A program made the position numbers and the translations under genes. This document shows positions 39,145-48,437 of a stretch of DNA of 64,000 nt, in pieces. The stretch lies in the NCBI GenBank assembly GCA_903891415.1, contig CAITEH010000058.1:1-64000 (forward strand), in the 5' to 3' direction. Source of the DNA: Candidatus Firestoneibacteriota bacterium. Lineage in GTDB: Bacteria; Oederibacteriota; D2-FULL-39-29. Under the pieces are notes generated by a model. It was given only the letters and a program-made list of their open reading frames with translations, did no database searches and had not been told where the DNA came from. Position 1 is the first letter of the stretch. Every line of letters begins with the position of its first letter.

Positions 39145-40776
39145 TCACTTCCAGGTCATGGCTGCAGGCAAAGCCTTTTCTTTGTCATCCCTTCCGGGCA
39201 GGTTATCACGGTATTTCACCCAAAGATCTTTAACCAGAGGGGCCAAGTTTCCGGCAACCGTCCCGCCTTTTGCGGTTCTTGCCATCTGCGCTTTTGCGGC
39301 TTCAAGTTCTTTTTTTTCTTTCTCGTCCTTCGCCGCAGCGAGTTTCTTATCCACATTCTGGTTTATCGCCCCCCAAAACGGGGTATCATCCTCGGTCATC
39401 CACCTGTCCACATAGGCAAAAAAGGCGTCATGGTCCCAGTACCTTTCGGCATGCATCAGGCGGGCAGCCAGAGCTTCGGCCACCCAGGTCCCGCTGTTAC
39501 TGCTCCTTCTGGAACCTTCACTGCCCTGCGACCACGGGGTAGGCCATTCGGCAGGAGGAAAAAGTTCCACCGGGCCGTACGCGTCCATGCTTTTCCTCGG
39601 TTGGTGCGACCCGTTAAGGAATTCCCCTTTATGATAGCCGTAATGCCCCGTCCAGATAACCTTTGCCCCGGTCCAGCCTTTTTCATATTTTTTACCCATA
39701 AATTCCACGGGGCAAAAAACTGTCTGGTCATCCTCCTGAAAAAGCGCGTCAGGAAAGGACCTGGAAACGGCATACATATCTTTTTCATCAAGCATCAGCC
39801 CGGCAAATGTTAGCAGCCATTTCCGGCCGGAACCCACGCCGCCTTCACCGGCCCAGGAGAGCCCGCCGCGGACCAAACCCAGATAATCAATGCCTATCTG
39901 CACCATATTTATAAGGAGAGTTTCTTTCTCCTCCGGCGGGTAATTAAGCAAAAGCAGGAGGCTTGCCTGGCCGCCCTGCACGGAAACATCCGCGCCAAAA
40001 AAAGCCTTTCTGGGCATGGCGCGGCCAAAACCGACGGTATCCAGCCAGACACCTTTAAAATAATCGTTAACCTCCGCCGGCTTCACCTTGGACGCGGTTT
40101 CCGGCAGAGGAAGCTTAAGCAGCAGTTCCCGGCGCAGGTCTCTTGCCAGGTATATTTTTGAAAGGGAAGTTTTACAGTAGGAAGGCCTGAAAGCGTCTGC
40201 CGGCTGGGGTTCCGCCAGGCAGGTCAAAACAGCGAGAGCTTTTATGCAAAACCCTCCCTCCATAGGTTCATTACTGATGCTTGAAAAAAGAGAGTCGCCT
40301 GGTTTCATCGCTACGGGCAGCTTGGTAAACTGATCCCAGTCATAGGCCGCCATATCCATGCGGCTGTCAAAGCCGGACCTTACGGTGCGTTTTGTTATTT
40401 TATTAGGTGGAACAACCGCGGGTAGGTTCAGCGTTGAACCGTTCCTGGCAAATTTCCCCTTAAAAAGGCTTTCTTTAATAGACCTGTCATCAACGGGATT
40501 TTTTACTTCTTCGCCAAAAAGCGGTTTGGGATCTATCATGACGACCGTGACCGGCCCTATTACATAGAAGTCCCCGTTAATAAACTGCCCTACACGGGCG
40601 GGTTTTTCAAAGGTCCAGGTAATGCCGTTTTGGGTAACTTTATCCCTAAGCGGTAAACTCTCCGCCTTAGGCGCCGCCGGCGCGTTAATCTTTGTATAGA
40701 CCACCGCCCCCTGAGCCCCATAAGCAAGAACTGCAAGCATTCCGGAAATCAAAACCGTTCTAAAAAACTTTTTCAT
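39145..40776 (-). CDS. Secreted protein of unknown function, possibly alpha/alpha toroid (tandem copy 2)
   Basis: Signal peptide; collinear homologue of 40909-42528, with shared FEKPARVGQFINGD, YCKT.SKIYLARDLRR and FFAYVDRWMTEDDTPF segments. Confidence 0.7.
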   Translation of the reverse strand: MKKFFRTVLISGMLAVLAYGAQGAVVYTKINAPAAPKAESLPLRDKVTQNGITWTFEKPARVGQFINGDFYVIGPVTVVMIDPKPLFGEEVKNPVDDRSIKESLFKGKFARNGSTLNLPAVVPPNKITKRTVRSGFDSRMDMAAYDWDQFTKLPVAMKPGDSLFSSISNEPMEGGFCIKALAVLTCLAEPQPADAFRPSYCKTSLSKIYLARDLRRELLLKLPLPETASKVKPAEVNDYFKGVWLDTVGFGRAMPRKAFFGADVSVQGGQASLLLLLNYPPEEKETLLINMVQIGIDYLGLVRGGLSWAGEGGVGSGRKWLLTFAGLMLDEKDMYAVSRSFPDALFQEDDQTVFCPVEFMGKKYEKGWTGAKVIWTGHYGYHKGEFLNGSHQPRKSMDAYGPVELFPPAEWPTPWSQGSEGSRRSSNSGTWVAEALAARLMHAERYWDHDAFFAYVDRWMTEDDTPFWGAINQNVDKKLAAAKDEKEKKELEAAKAQMARTAKGGTVAGNLAPLVKDLWVKYRDNLPGRDDKEKALPAAMTWK

Positions 40777-40908
40777 AAAATTACGCTCTCCCCTTAATTA
40801 AAATGATTCCACCTTGCCGGATGTACGGATGGTCAGATGAAGAGAAGTGTAGCAAAAATATTTATATCATCCGTTCTTCCGCTCTTCCGTCCTTCTGTTC
40901 CTCCGTCC

Positions 40909-42528
40909 TTACTTCCAGGTCGCTGCTGCCGGAGGTATTTTTTCCTGGCCGGGGCCGGTAGGCAGGTTATCCCGGTACTTCACCCAAAGTTCCTTGACCA
41001 CGGCAGCCATTCCGCCGCTGCCGGTCACCGTCCCGGATCTGTTGGCGGCGGCGATCTTGGCTTTGGCAGCTTCAAGAAGCTTTTTTTCTTTCTCATCTTT
41101 CGCGGCGGCAAGCTTTGTCTCCGCGTTCTTCATCATTTCCCCCAAAAATGGAGTATCATCTTCCGTCATCCACCTGTCTACATAGGCAAAAAACGCGTCA
41201 TGATCCCAATTTTTTTCAACGTGCAGCAGATGCGCTGCCAGCGCTTCGGCCACCCAGGCGCCGCTGGTAGTTCCTCTGCGGTAACCCTCACTGCCTTCCG
41301 ACCACGGGGTAGGCCAATCCGCAGGATGAAAAAGTTCGACCGGGCCGTAGTGATCCAATTCTTTTTTCTTGGGGAACTCGCCTTTATAGTAGCCATAATG
41401 CCCGGCCCAGATAACCTTGGCCCCCGTCCAGCCTTTTTCATATTTTTTACCCATAAATTCCACGGGACAAAAGACCGTCTGTTCATCTTCATGAAACCGG
41501 CCTTCAGGAAAAGACCTGGTAAGAGAATGCATATCCTTGTCATCAAGCATGAGTCCTGCGAACATTATCAGCCATTTTCTGCCGGCATTTCCGCCGCCTT
41601 CACCGTGCCATTCGGTTCCGCCGCGCAGTAAACCAAAAAGGTCTATACCTACCTGTACCATATTCAGGAGCAAAGGTTCTTTCTCTTCCGGCTTGTAGTT
41701 AAGCAGCAGCAGCAAACTTGCTCCGCCGCCCTGTTCCGCTATCTGCGGCCCGTAAAAGGATTTTCTCGGCATAGCCCGGCCATAGCCGACGGTATCGACC
41801 CAGATCCCTTTAAAATAATCGTTAAGATCCGCCGGTTTTAGCTTTGCGGCAGACTCCGGCACGGGAAGTTTAAGAAAAAGGTCACGTCTGAGATCTCTCG
41901 CCAGATATATTTTCGAGGCGGCTGTTTTGCAATAAGAAGGCCTGAAAGCGTCTGCCGGCTGGGGTTCCGCCAGGCAGGTCAAGACCGCCAGGGCTTTTAT
42001 CGAAAAACCCCTGTCCAGCGGTTCGTTACTGATACTTGAAATAAGTGAATCGCCGGCCTTCATATTAACAGGCAGTTTCGCGAACTGTTCCCAGTCATAA
42101 GCATCCATGTCCATACGGCTGTCAAAACCCGAGCGATGGGTCCTTTTAGTTATTTTATTCGGCTCTACAACTGCGGGGAGATTAAGTGTTGAACCGTTTC
42201 TCGCAAGTTTTCCCTTATAATGGCTCTCTTTAATAGAACCCTGATCTACGGGAGTTTTGACTTCGTCGCCAAAAAGCGGTTTGGGGTCTATGAGCGTAAC
42301 CGTCACGGGGCCTAGCACATAATAATCCCCGTTTATAAACTGTCCGACACGGGCGGGTTTTTCGAAGGTCCAGGTAATACCGTTCTGGGTAACTTTGTCT
42401 TTAAGCGGCAGGCTTTCAAGTTTCGGTGTAACCGGAGCGTTTACTTTTGTATATATTGTAACTTCTCCGGGAAAAAAACAGGCCGGAATAACGCCAAGAA
42501 TTAAGACAGACAAAAATACTTTCCTCAT
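40909..42528 (-). CDS. Secreted protein of unknown function (tandem copy 1)
   Basis: As for 39145-40776. Confidence 0.7.
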   Translation of the reverse strand: MRKVFLSVLILGVIPACFFPGEVTIYTKVNAPVTPKLESLPLKDKVTQNGITWTFEKPARVGQFINGDYYVLGPVTVTLIDPKPLFGDEVKTPVDQGSIKESHYKGKLARNGSTLNLPAVVEPNKITKRTHRSGFDSRMDMDAYDWEQFAKLPVNMKAGDSLISSISNEPLDRGFSIKALAVLTCLAEPQPADAFRPSYCKTAASKIYLARDLRRDLFLKLPVPESAAKLKPADLNDYFKGIWVDTVGYGRAMPRKSFYGPQIAEQGGGASLLLLLNYKPEEKEPLLLNMVQVGIDLFGLLRGGTEWHGEGGGNAGRKWLIMFAGLMLDDKDMHSLTRSFPEGRFHEDEQTVFCPVEFMGKKYEKGWTGAKVIWAGHYGYYKGEFPKKKELDHYGPVELFHPADWPTPWSEGSEGYRRGTTSGAWVAEALAAHLLHVEKNWDHDAFFAYVDRWMTEDDTPFLGEMMKNAETKLAAAKDEKEKKLLEAAKAKIAAANRSGTVTGSGGMAAVVKELWVKYRDNLPTGPGQEKIPPAAATWK

Positions 42529-42538
42529 GCAACCTCCC

Positions 42539-44191
42539 TTAACGGCTGCCCGGAATAACGGGCAGAATTAATTTAGACGGATATTTTTTTGAATGATAAA
42601 CGGCCTGTTTTGCTTTAATAAAAGCAGTTTCCCGGGCGGCATTTCCCCCGGTATTCGGATTTCTGAAATATTCCGGGAAGCTGCTGCTTGTTACCTCCAG
42701 CCTTATCCTGTGCCCGGGAAGAAAAACATTTGAAGTCGGGTCCATTTCCAGTTCCAGTTTATACATCTTACCCGGTTCCAGCATTACTTCCTTATCCAGC
42801 CCTTCCCTGAACCTGGTCCTGAGGATCCCTGCGCAAAGGACAATTGACTTTCCTCCGGGATGAACATCGCAGAGCCGGGCCACAAAATCAGTGTCGAGCG
42901 CGGAAGAGGAGATATATAATTCGGTTTTAATAAAACCCGTAACTTCAACCGGTTTTTTCAATATTTCCGTGGAAAATACCAGGACATCCTTCCTTCTTTC
43001 CATGGGTGTTTGATCAAAGGGCCCCGGAGGCAGGTTGGGAAGCAGAGTGGCTCCTCCGATAGTCATTACGGGATCCAGGGGATCATAGGTATACCGGTCC
43101 GCTTCCCCGGGGCTGTCCATTTTAAAACCAAGCCGCCCGTCGCCGTCCTTGCCGTTGGCACCCTTTCTGCTCCCGAGATAATAAGAGGTATATTCCGTAC
43201 GCTTTAACGGCCAGTCGCCTTCCTCTCTCCATTTATTTATCCCCATAACAAAGATCTTTACAGGCGGTTCTTTGTCAATACCGTTCTTGATCCCTTTAAC
43301 AAAACGGTCCAGCCACCTTTTTTTCTCCCTTTCTATATCCACCAGCGCTTCTTTACCGAAATCAAGTTCCCCCAAAACACCCGGGCCGCCAAGGCCGTGG
43401 GCCCAGGGCCCCATCAATAATTTCACTTTTTTATTTTTCATGGCTTTTTTAAGGCCGCAGAAGTTTTTTATGGTGCCATCACAGGCGTAATCGTACCAGC
43501 CGCCCATTAAATAAGTATGGGTATTAAATTTGTCATAAAAAGCTTCGGTACTTATTTTTTTCCAGAATTCATCATAGCGCTGGTGCCGGAGCCATTCATG
43601 AAAAAAAGGAGTTTCAAACCCCGCCGCGGTATCCATCTTTTCCAGAGGAATAGTATTGAAGATCTTTTTCCAGTCGGCCAAGGGCTGGGGCTTATCCGTC
43701 CTGCCCGTGTTTCCCAAAGCCCAGGAGAGAATTAGAAGTGAAAAAACCCCGTTTTTATACATAATACCCTTGAAAGCATCATGAGCCATTACCGAGGGTG
43801 TGATAGCGAGCAAGGCAGGCGGCGCCATTTTTCCAGCTTCAAGCTGGGTGAACCCGAGATACGAAGCCCCGCTCATTCCGATCTTCCCGTTACACCAGGG
43901 CTGGCGGGCGAGCCATTCTACGGAGTCATAGCCGTCCCCGGACTCATCAAACGGTTTAAAAGTCCCTTCTGAATCATATTTGCCGCGCACATCCTGGGAA
44001 ACATACGCATAGCCGCTCTCCAGGTAAAGTTTTAAAAGGGCCTCGTTTTCCGGAGTCACGGCGATATTGTTATTGTAGGGATTTCTTACCAGAATAGCCG
44101 GGAAAGGGCCTCCGGAATCCGGCATTCTGATATCCGTAGAGAGGGAAACTCCGTCACGCATTTTTACCATAACGTTGATCAACTGCTTCAC
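42539..44191 (-). CDS. CocE/NonD-like (X-Pro dipeptidyl-peptidase S15 family) hydrolase
   Basis: ..VMVKMRDGVSLSTDIRMPDSGGPFPAILVRNPYNN..GYAYVSQDVRGKYDSEGTFKPF..GKIGMSGASYLGFTQ.., ..GPWAHGLGG.., C-term ..FLPGHRIRLEVTSSSFPEYFRNPNTGG.. Confidence 0.92.
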   Translation of the reverse strand: MKQLINVMVKMRDGVSLSTDIRMPDSGGPFPAILVRNPYNNNIAVTPENEALLKLYLESGYAYVSQDVRGKYDSEGTFKPFDESGDGYDSVEWLARQPWCNGKIGMSGASYLGFTQLEAGKMAPPALLAITPSVMAHDAFKGIMYKNGVFSLLILSWALGNTGRTDKPQPLADWKKIFNTIPLEKMDTAAGFETPFFHEWLRHQRYDEFWKKISTEAFYDKFNTHTYLMGGWYDYACDGTIKNFCGLKKAMKNKKVKLLMGPWAHGLGGPGVLGELDFGKEALVDIEREKKRWLDRFVKGIKNGIDKEPPVKIFVMGINKWREEGDWPLKRTEYTSYYLGSRKGANGKDGDGRLGFKMDSPGEADRYTYDPLDPVMTIGGATLLPNLPPGPFDQTPMERRKDVLVFSTEILKKPVEVTGFIKTELYISSSALDTDFVARLCDVHPGGKSIVLCAGILRTRFREGLDKEVMLEPGKMYKLELEMDPTSNVFLPGHRIRLEVTSSSFPEYFRNPNTGGNAARETAFIKAKQAVYHSKKYPSKLILPVIPGSR

Positions 44192-44286
44192 AATATTACC
44201 CCCATCTTAAAAATTAGCTGACAGCAAAATTGGCCTATTTTGTTTCTTATTTATCTTTATGGTTTCCCTTATCTATTCTCAATTTT

Positions 44287-45492
44287 CTATTGTCTATTCT
44301 CTAACACGTAAATGTGTACGGCGTGTTCCGTAAAATTATCGGAGAATTTGCCGTCTTCCACTTTTGACACGCTCCTGTTCTCCTCATCCACATCTATCTT
44401 CGCGGTTTTCTTCATGCCCTGCACGGAGAATTCCGCGTCTATTACCGCTCTCTTCATATTTACGGCAATAATATAGGTTTTACCCTGATATTCTTTTACC
44501 AGCACCTCTATATCTTTGTTATTGGAAGCAACTTTGCCCTTCACGTCCGGAGAATAAATTACAGGCGTCAGGCGGGTTAATTGCATATTAATTTTCTTCA
44601 TCTCCGCTTTATTTCCGGCGGTAACACCGAGCTGGCTGTAGTATTTATCTTTTTTTCCGTCCCATCTCTTATTCGCTTTGGGGCTACCGACATTTTCCGG
44701 AGCTATCCAGCTATGGGTCCACCAGATTAAGCCTTTTGCACCTCTTACTATCGCCATATAGACTTCACATCTTATTTCGTAGGCAAAGGGCTCTCTTGTT
44801 TTAGACGGGGTTATCCATTTACTCCCGGCGCAGGCTTCTATCGCGGGCATGACCGGCCCTTTGTCTTCTATTATGTTCCTGAGTTTTGAAACGCTGTCAG
44901 CGACATACCAAAGGCACTCAGGCCTGTTGTATTGATACAGGGGATAGACATCAAAAGAAAAAATATCCGCGGCTTTTGCGTAGCCCTTATAAAAAGAACG
45001 GTCTTTGAACCCTATCGAACTTTCCGCCAGTACCTCATTGAAACCCGCGGTCAAGCCGATCTCAACAAGATGCCCCGGGTCTTTTGTTTTGATCTTATTA
45101 TGGTCTTCAACTGACTGTGCTACGGGAATTCTCGGCTGGCCTGTTTTCTTATCCAGCATATCCGGCTCATCGGAATGATTCCACCATAACACGGCCGGAT
45201 GGTCCTTGACGGCTTCGCTAAAATCCATAATACCGTAGACGCCTTTGGAGGCGCAAAGATCAAAATATTCTTTCGGATTTTTTACAAAGTTTATACTGGT
45301 TGAAAAAGTATTCACGCCCAGGGAGATATTTTCGTCAAACAATTTTTCGTCCTGAGCCCACTGGACAATGGGAAAGAACAGCTTGCCGTTAACTATTATT
45401 TCATTATTTCTGCCGAGTTCTACTTTCGCGGCAAAACTGAAAGAACCTAAAAGCAGTACGAGGAGTACCGGACAAATCCGCAGCTTTCTCAT
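44287..45492 (-). CDS. Secreted TIM-barrel/glycoside hydrolase-like protein (paralogue 3 of 3)
   Basis: VELGRNNEIIVNGKLFFPIVQWAQDEK.., ..DIFSFDVYPLYQYNRPE.., ..DIEVLVKEYQGKTYIIAVNMKRAV.. Confidence 0.65.
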   Translation of the reverse strand: MRKLRICPVLLVLLLGSFSFAAKVELGRNNEIIVNGKLFFPIVQWAQDEKLFDENISLGVNTFSTSINFVKNPKEYFDLCASKGVYGIMDFSEAVKDHPAVLWWNHSDEPDMLDKKTGQPRIPVAQSVEDHNKIKTKDPGHLVEIGLTAGFNEVLAESSIGFKDRSFYKGYAKAADIFSFDVYPLYQYNRPECLWYVADSVSKLRNIIEDKGPVMPAIEACAGSKWITPSKTREPFAYEIRCEVYMAIVRGAKGLIWWTHSWIAPENVGSPKANKRWDGKKDKYYSQLGVTAGNKAEMKKINMQLTRLTPVIYSPDVKGKVASNNKDIEVLVKEYQGKTYIIAVNMKRAVIDAEFSVQGMKKTAKIDVDEENRSVSKVEDGKFSDNFTEHAVHIYVLENRQ

Positions 45493-45505
45493 AATATTGC
45501 CTCCT

Positions 45506-48313
45506 TTACTTTTCCAGCACCAGCTCGCCGCAGGACTGGGGATCTTTCCAGCCGGTCCAGTAAAGATTCACCGGCCATTCCATTCTTTTTTCCCGCCTCC
45601 AGCCCCAGCTGCCCGAAGATAGCGCCACTTTATCAAATTTCTTTTTATCCATATCCATATCGGTCAGTGAAAGGCGCATCCCGATGCTTTCACCCGGCTG
45701 CAGGCCAATATCGGAAAGTGGAATTGCAATTTCCCCCCGGTAACCTTCAGGAGTTTTTTTAATGACATAGCCCTTGCCTTCCACAGTTTCCCTGTCATAG
45801 GGTATTTTATAATTTATAACCCTGGAATATTTGGCGTCCTGGCTCAAGGTCTTATATTCTTTGCTGAATTGAATATCCAAACTGTCGAGTTTCATCAGGC
45901 GGTCATCCAGGACGTTAAAAGCGATATACAGGTTCTTTCCGTCATGCGCAAGAAAGAATTTGGCGCTCAGGTCTTTTTTTCCGGTCCACCCGTTATAAAG
46001 CCAGTGGTCGCAGGCCAGGTTTTCCGGGGAATCAATATTTAAACTGTTAAAACCTTCCCATTCTAAAATATCCCCGTCAACCGTTATTTTCGTGTCTGTT
46101 TTTTTGCAGCTGAATTTTGGTTTATCCACATTCAAATCCAGCAGCAAAGTAAGCTCGTGACTGAGAGTATTCCCGAGCGCCGCGCCCGCAGCCGCGAAAT
46201 CACCCCGGTCAAAAAGCGCTTTTGACTCTTTATAGACATCAGTATACTTACTTGAGATCTTTATTCCGGCAGCTGCAAGCTTTTCTATTTTTTTACCGAA
46301 CTCTTCTATTTTTTCGCCAAGAAACTCATAGCTGTTCTTTTGCCGCGTTATAACTATATCTATGAGGTTAACTTTCCCGGCAATTATGTAGGTTTGCAGG
46401 TCATAAGGCTTTAAAATAATTTTTACGGCGCCTTTTTCAGCTTTAAGTGCCGTATTATCCGTAAGGTTTGTGACTTCTCCTGCCCCGCCTGTTCCAAGGG
46501 AAACTTCCGCCCCCGCCCAGTGATTGTTCAGGACATAAAAATAGGTTTTATCGTTTAGAATTAAAGTTCTAACGGTTACATTGTTCTCTTTTTTCACCGT
46601 GGCAAACCTGTCCGCAGGCAGAGTCCTGTAAGCAGCGGCAAATTCTTTTACCAGGTCCGCAGACCCGTTTGCAGGATCTATCCAGCTGGCATTAAGCATG
46701 AACGGGCTGTCATCCTGCTCCAGCGGTACGGTATAGCACTCTTTAAAATAAGTTTCAGCCGGATTTATCTGCGGCCCTATCCAGGTCCGGTCCCACCAGA
46801 AATTCTTCCCCGCAAAAAGCGGTGCGGTCATTTCAAAATAGGCTCCGAAGAGGCAGACCCCGTTATTGCTCCCGTTTTGAGTGAGGTCCGCTATTTTTTG
46901 CGAGAAGTTAAAATCCCTGAAGATGGGATAGTGCGCGGTCCTCGAAGGGTAAATTTTAAAACAACGCTGGTCATTAGGATAGTAACTTTTTACCACGACC
47001 AGGCCTTCTTTATTCTTATAATCCTCTATATTTAAATTTATATCCTTATAATATCCGGCAACATTTTCGGACAAAATATCGCTGAAGGCCGCCTGCTTGT
47101 CTTTTTCCCATTTTTCCACTATATCCTTATAAGGCAGATGCCCCGGCTGGTTAAACAGCGGCTGATGCAGGAAGTGGTAGCCAAAAAACACATAAAGTTT
47201 TATATCCGGCCGTTTTTTCCTGAGCATTTCATAAAGGCCGTTCTGGAGCTTGCCAAACTTGGGGCTTTTCATCCGGTTACAGCCGGCAGGGCCGCCGAAG
47301 GAAATTCCCTTTAAGGACGGGTGCTTACCGTAAGTATCCACAAACTGTTCCAACGCTTCAATCCAGCCTTCTATAACCTTATCGTCGGTAAGATCCCCGG
47401 TAGCCAGGCCGTTCACTTTAAAACCTTCCGTGGGATCAAAGACGGCCAGAAAATCTATATTGTTTTTGTCGCAGGCAGCCAGGACTTTATCGGTTTCCTC
47501 GCCGCCGGGATTTCCTTCAAAAGCTTTAACCATGGATTTGGCCCAGGCATATATCACGCAGTCGTAGGAAAGCAGGTTCTGACCGGTAAATTTGAGATAA
47601 GGCATTATGTTCTTGATCCCGGCGTCAACGCCTCCGAAGTTGAATTTAAATATCCGGGAATCCTCAAAGAAGATCCCAATCTGCCTTTTTCCTTTTTCCG
47701 GCTCATTAACCTTTACTGCGGGCATTTCTTTTATTTTATAGACCCATATTTTCGAGATCGCCGCGGGCGTGCCGTGTTCTTCATTCAGGCAAACAACCGC
47801 GGGCCAGCTGCTTTGCGGCCAGAAAAATATATTCTGATAGTTGTATTTTTTTGTATTAGGATATTCAGCTCCGGTATAGTAACCCTCCTCAATATGAAAA
47901 TCCGAATTAAAATCGCCATTCACCCATTCTTCGTGCAAAAAAATAGCTGTAATTCTTTTTTTATCATCCGGGTATTCGACCGCTACCAAAAGCGGCTCAT
48001 TTTTTGCTCCGGTCTTGAACCGGTAGGAAAAAAAACTGTTATCAGCAACGGAAGTTTCCCTGTATTTCCCCATAACACCTTCGGTAATTTTCGAGAAGCC
48101 GTCGGAAGCAAAGGGATGCTTTTCGGCGGGGTTAGTACAGTCAATAAAATCTAGCAGTTCAAGTTTCAGGCCTGCCGGCAATCTGCCGGGCGCCGGCGCA
48201 TTTTTTACTATCGCGGCGATTTCTTCATCTTTTAAAGGCGTGAAAGAAACTTCAGAAAACAAATTATTTACCGCAAAGATCCCCGCCAGTACCAAAACCA
48301 TTCTTTTCAGCAT
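45506..48313 (-). CDS. Secreted multidomain protein with C-terminal CBM9-like domain; TIM-barrel-like middle region
   Basis: C-term ..DTKITVDGDILEWEGFNSLNI..DLSAKFFLAHDGKNLYIAFNVLDDRL..GYRGEIAIPLSDIGLQPGESIGMRLSLTDMD.. Confidence 0.7.
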   Translation of the reverse strand: MLKRMVLVLAGIFAVNNLFSEVSFTPLKDEEIAAIVKNAPAPGRLPAGLKLELLDFIDCTNPAEKHPFASDGFSKITEGVMGKYRETSVADNSFFSYRFKTGAKNEPLLVAVEYPDDKKRITAIFLHEEWVNGDFNSDFHIEEGYYTGAEYPNTKKYNYQNIFFWPQSSWPAVVCLNEEHGTPAAISKIWVYKIKEMPAVKVNEPEKGKRQIGIFFEDSRIFKFNFGGVDAGIKNIMPYLKFTGQNLLSYDCVIYAWAKSMVKAFEGNPGGEETDKVLAACDKNNIDFLAVFDPTEGFKVNGLATGDLTDDKVIEGWIEALEQFVDTYGKHPSLKGISFGGPAGCNRMKSPKFGKLQNGLYEMLRKKRPDIKLYVFFGYHFLHQPLFNQPGHLPYKDIVEKWEKDKQAAFSDILSENVAGYYKDINLNIEDYKNKEGLVVVKSYYPNDQRCFKIYPSRTAHYPIFRDFNFSQKIADLTQNGSNNGVCLFGAYFEMTAPLFAGKNFWWDRTWIGPQINPAETYFKECYTVPLEQDDSPFMLNASWIDPANGSADLVKEFAAAYRTLPADRFATVKKENNVTVRTLILNDKTYFYVLNNHWAGAEVSLGTGGAGEVTNLTDNTALKAEKGAVKIILKPYDLQTYIIAGKVNLIDIVITRQKNSYEFLGEKIEEFGKKIEKLAAAGIKISSKYTDVYKESKALFDRGDFAAAGAALGNTLSHELTLLLDLNVDKPKFSCKKTDTKITVDGDILEWEGFNSLNIDSPENLACDHWLYNGWTGKKDLSAKFFLAHDGKNLYIAFNVLDDRLMKLDSLDIQFSKEYKTLSQDAKYSRVINYKIPYDRETVEGKGYVIKKTPEGYRGEIAIPLSDIGLQPGESIGMRLSLTDMDMDKKKFDKVALSSGSWGWRREKRMEWPVNLYWTGWKDPQSCGELVLEK

Positions 48314-48437
48314 TTGATCTTCTCCTTATGCCGGCAAGCTGCCTAATTCTTTAATGCCCTGCTGTTTTTTAGCAGCTTTTTCATGATATAATTATAACAA
48401 AATAAAAGTACCAAGTGCTAAATAAAAAGGCGGCCAA

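Noticed and set aside
39112-39813. 233-aa plus-strand ORF opposite the unknown secreted gene, with a counterpart at 40837-41631
   Set aside because: Antisense to tandem paralogues; their resemblance follows from the sense-strand duplication.
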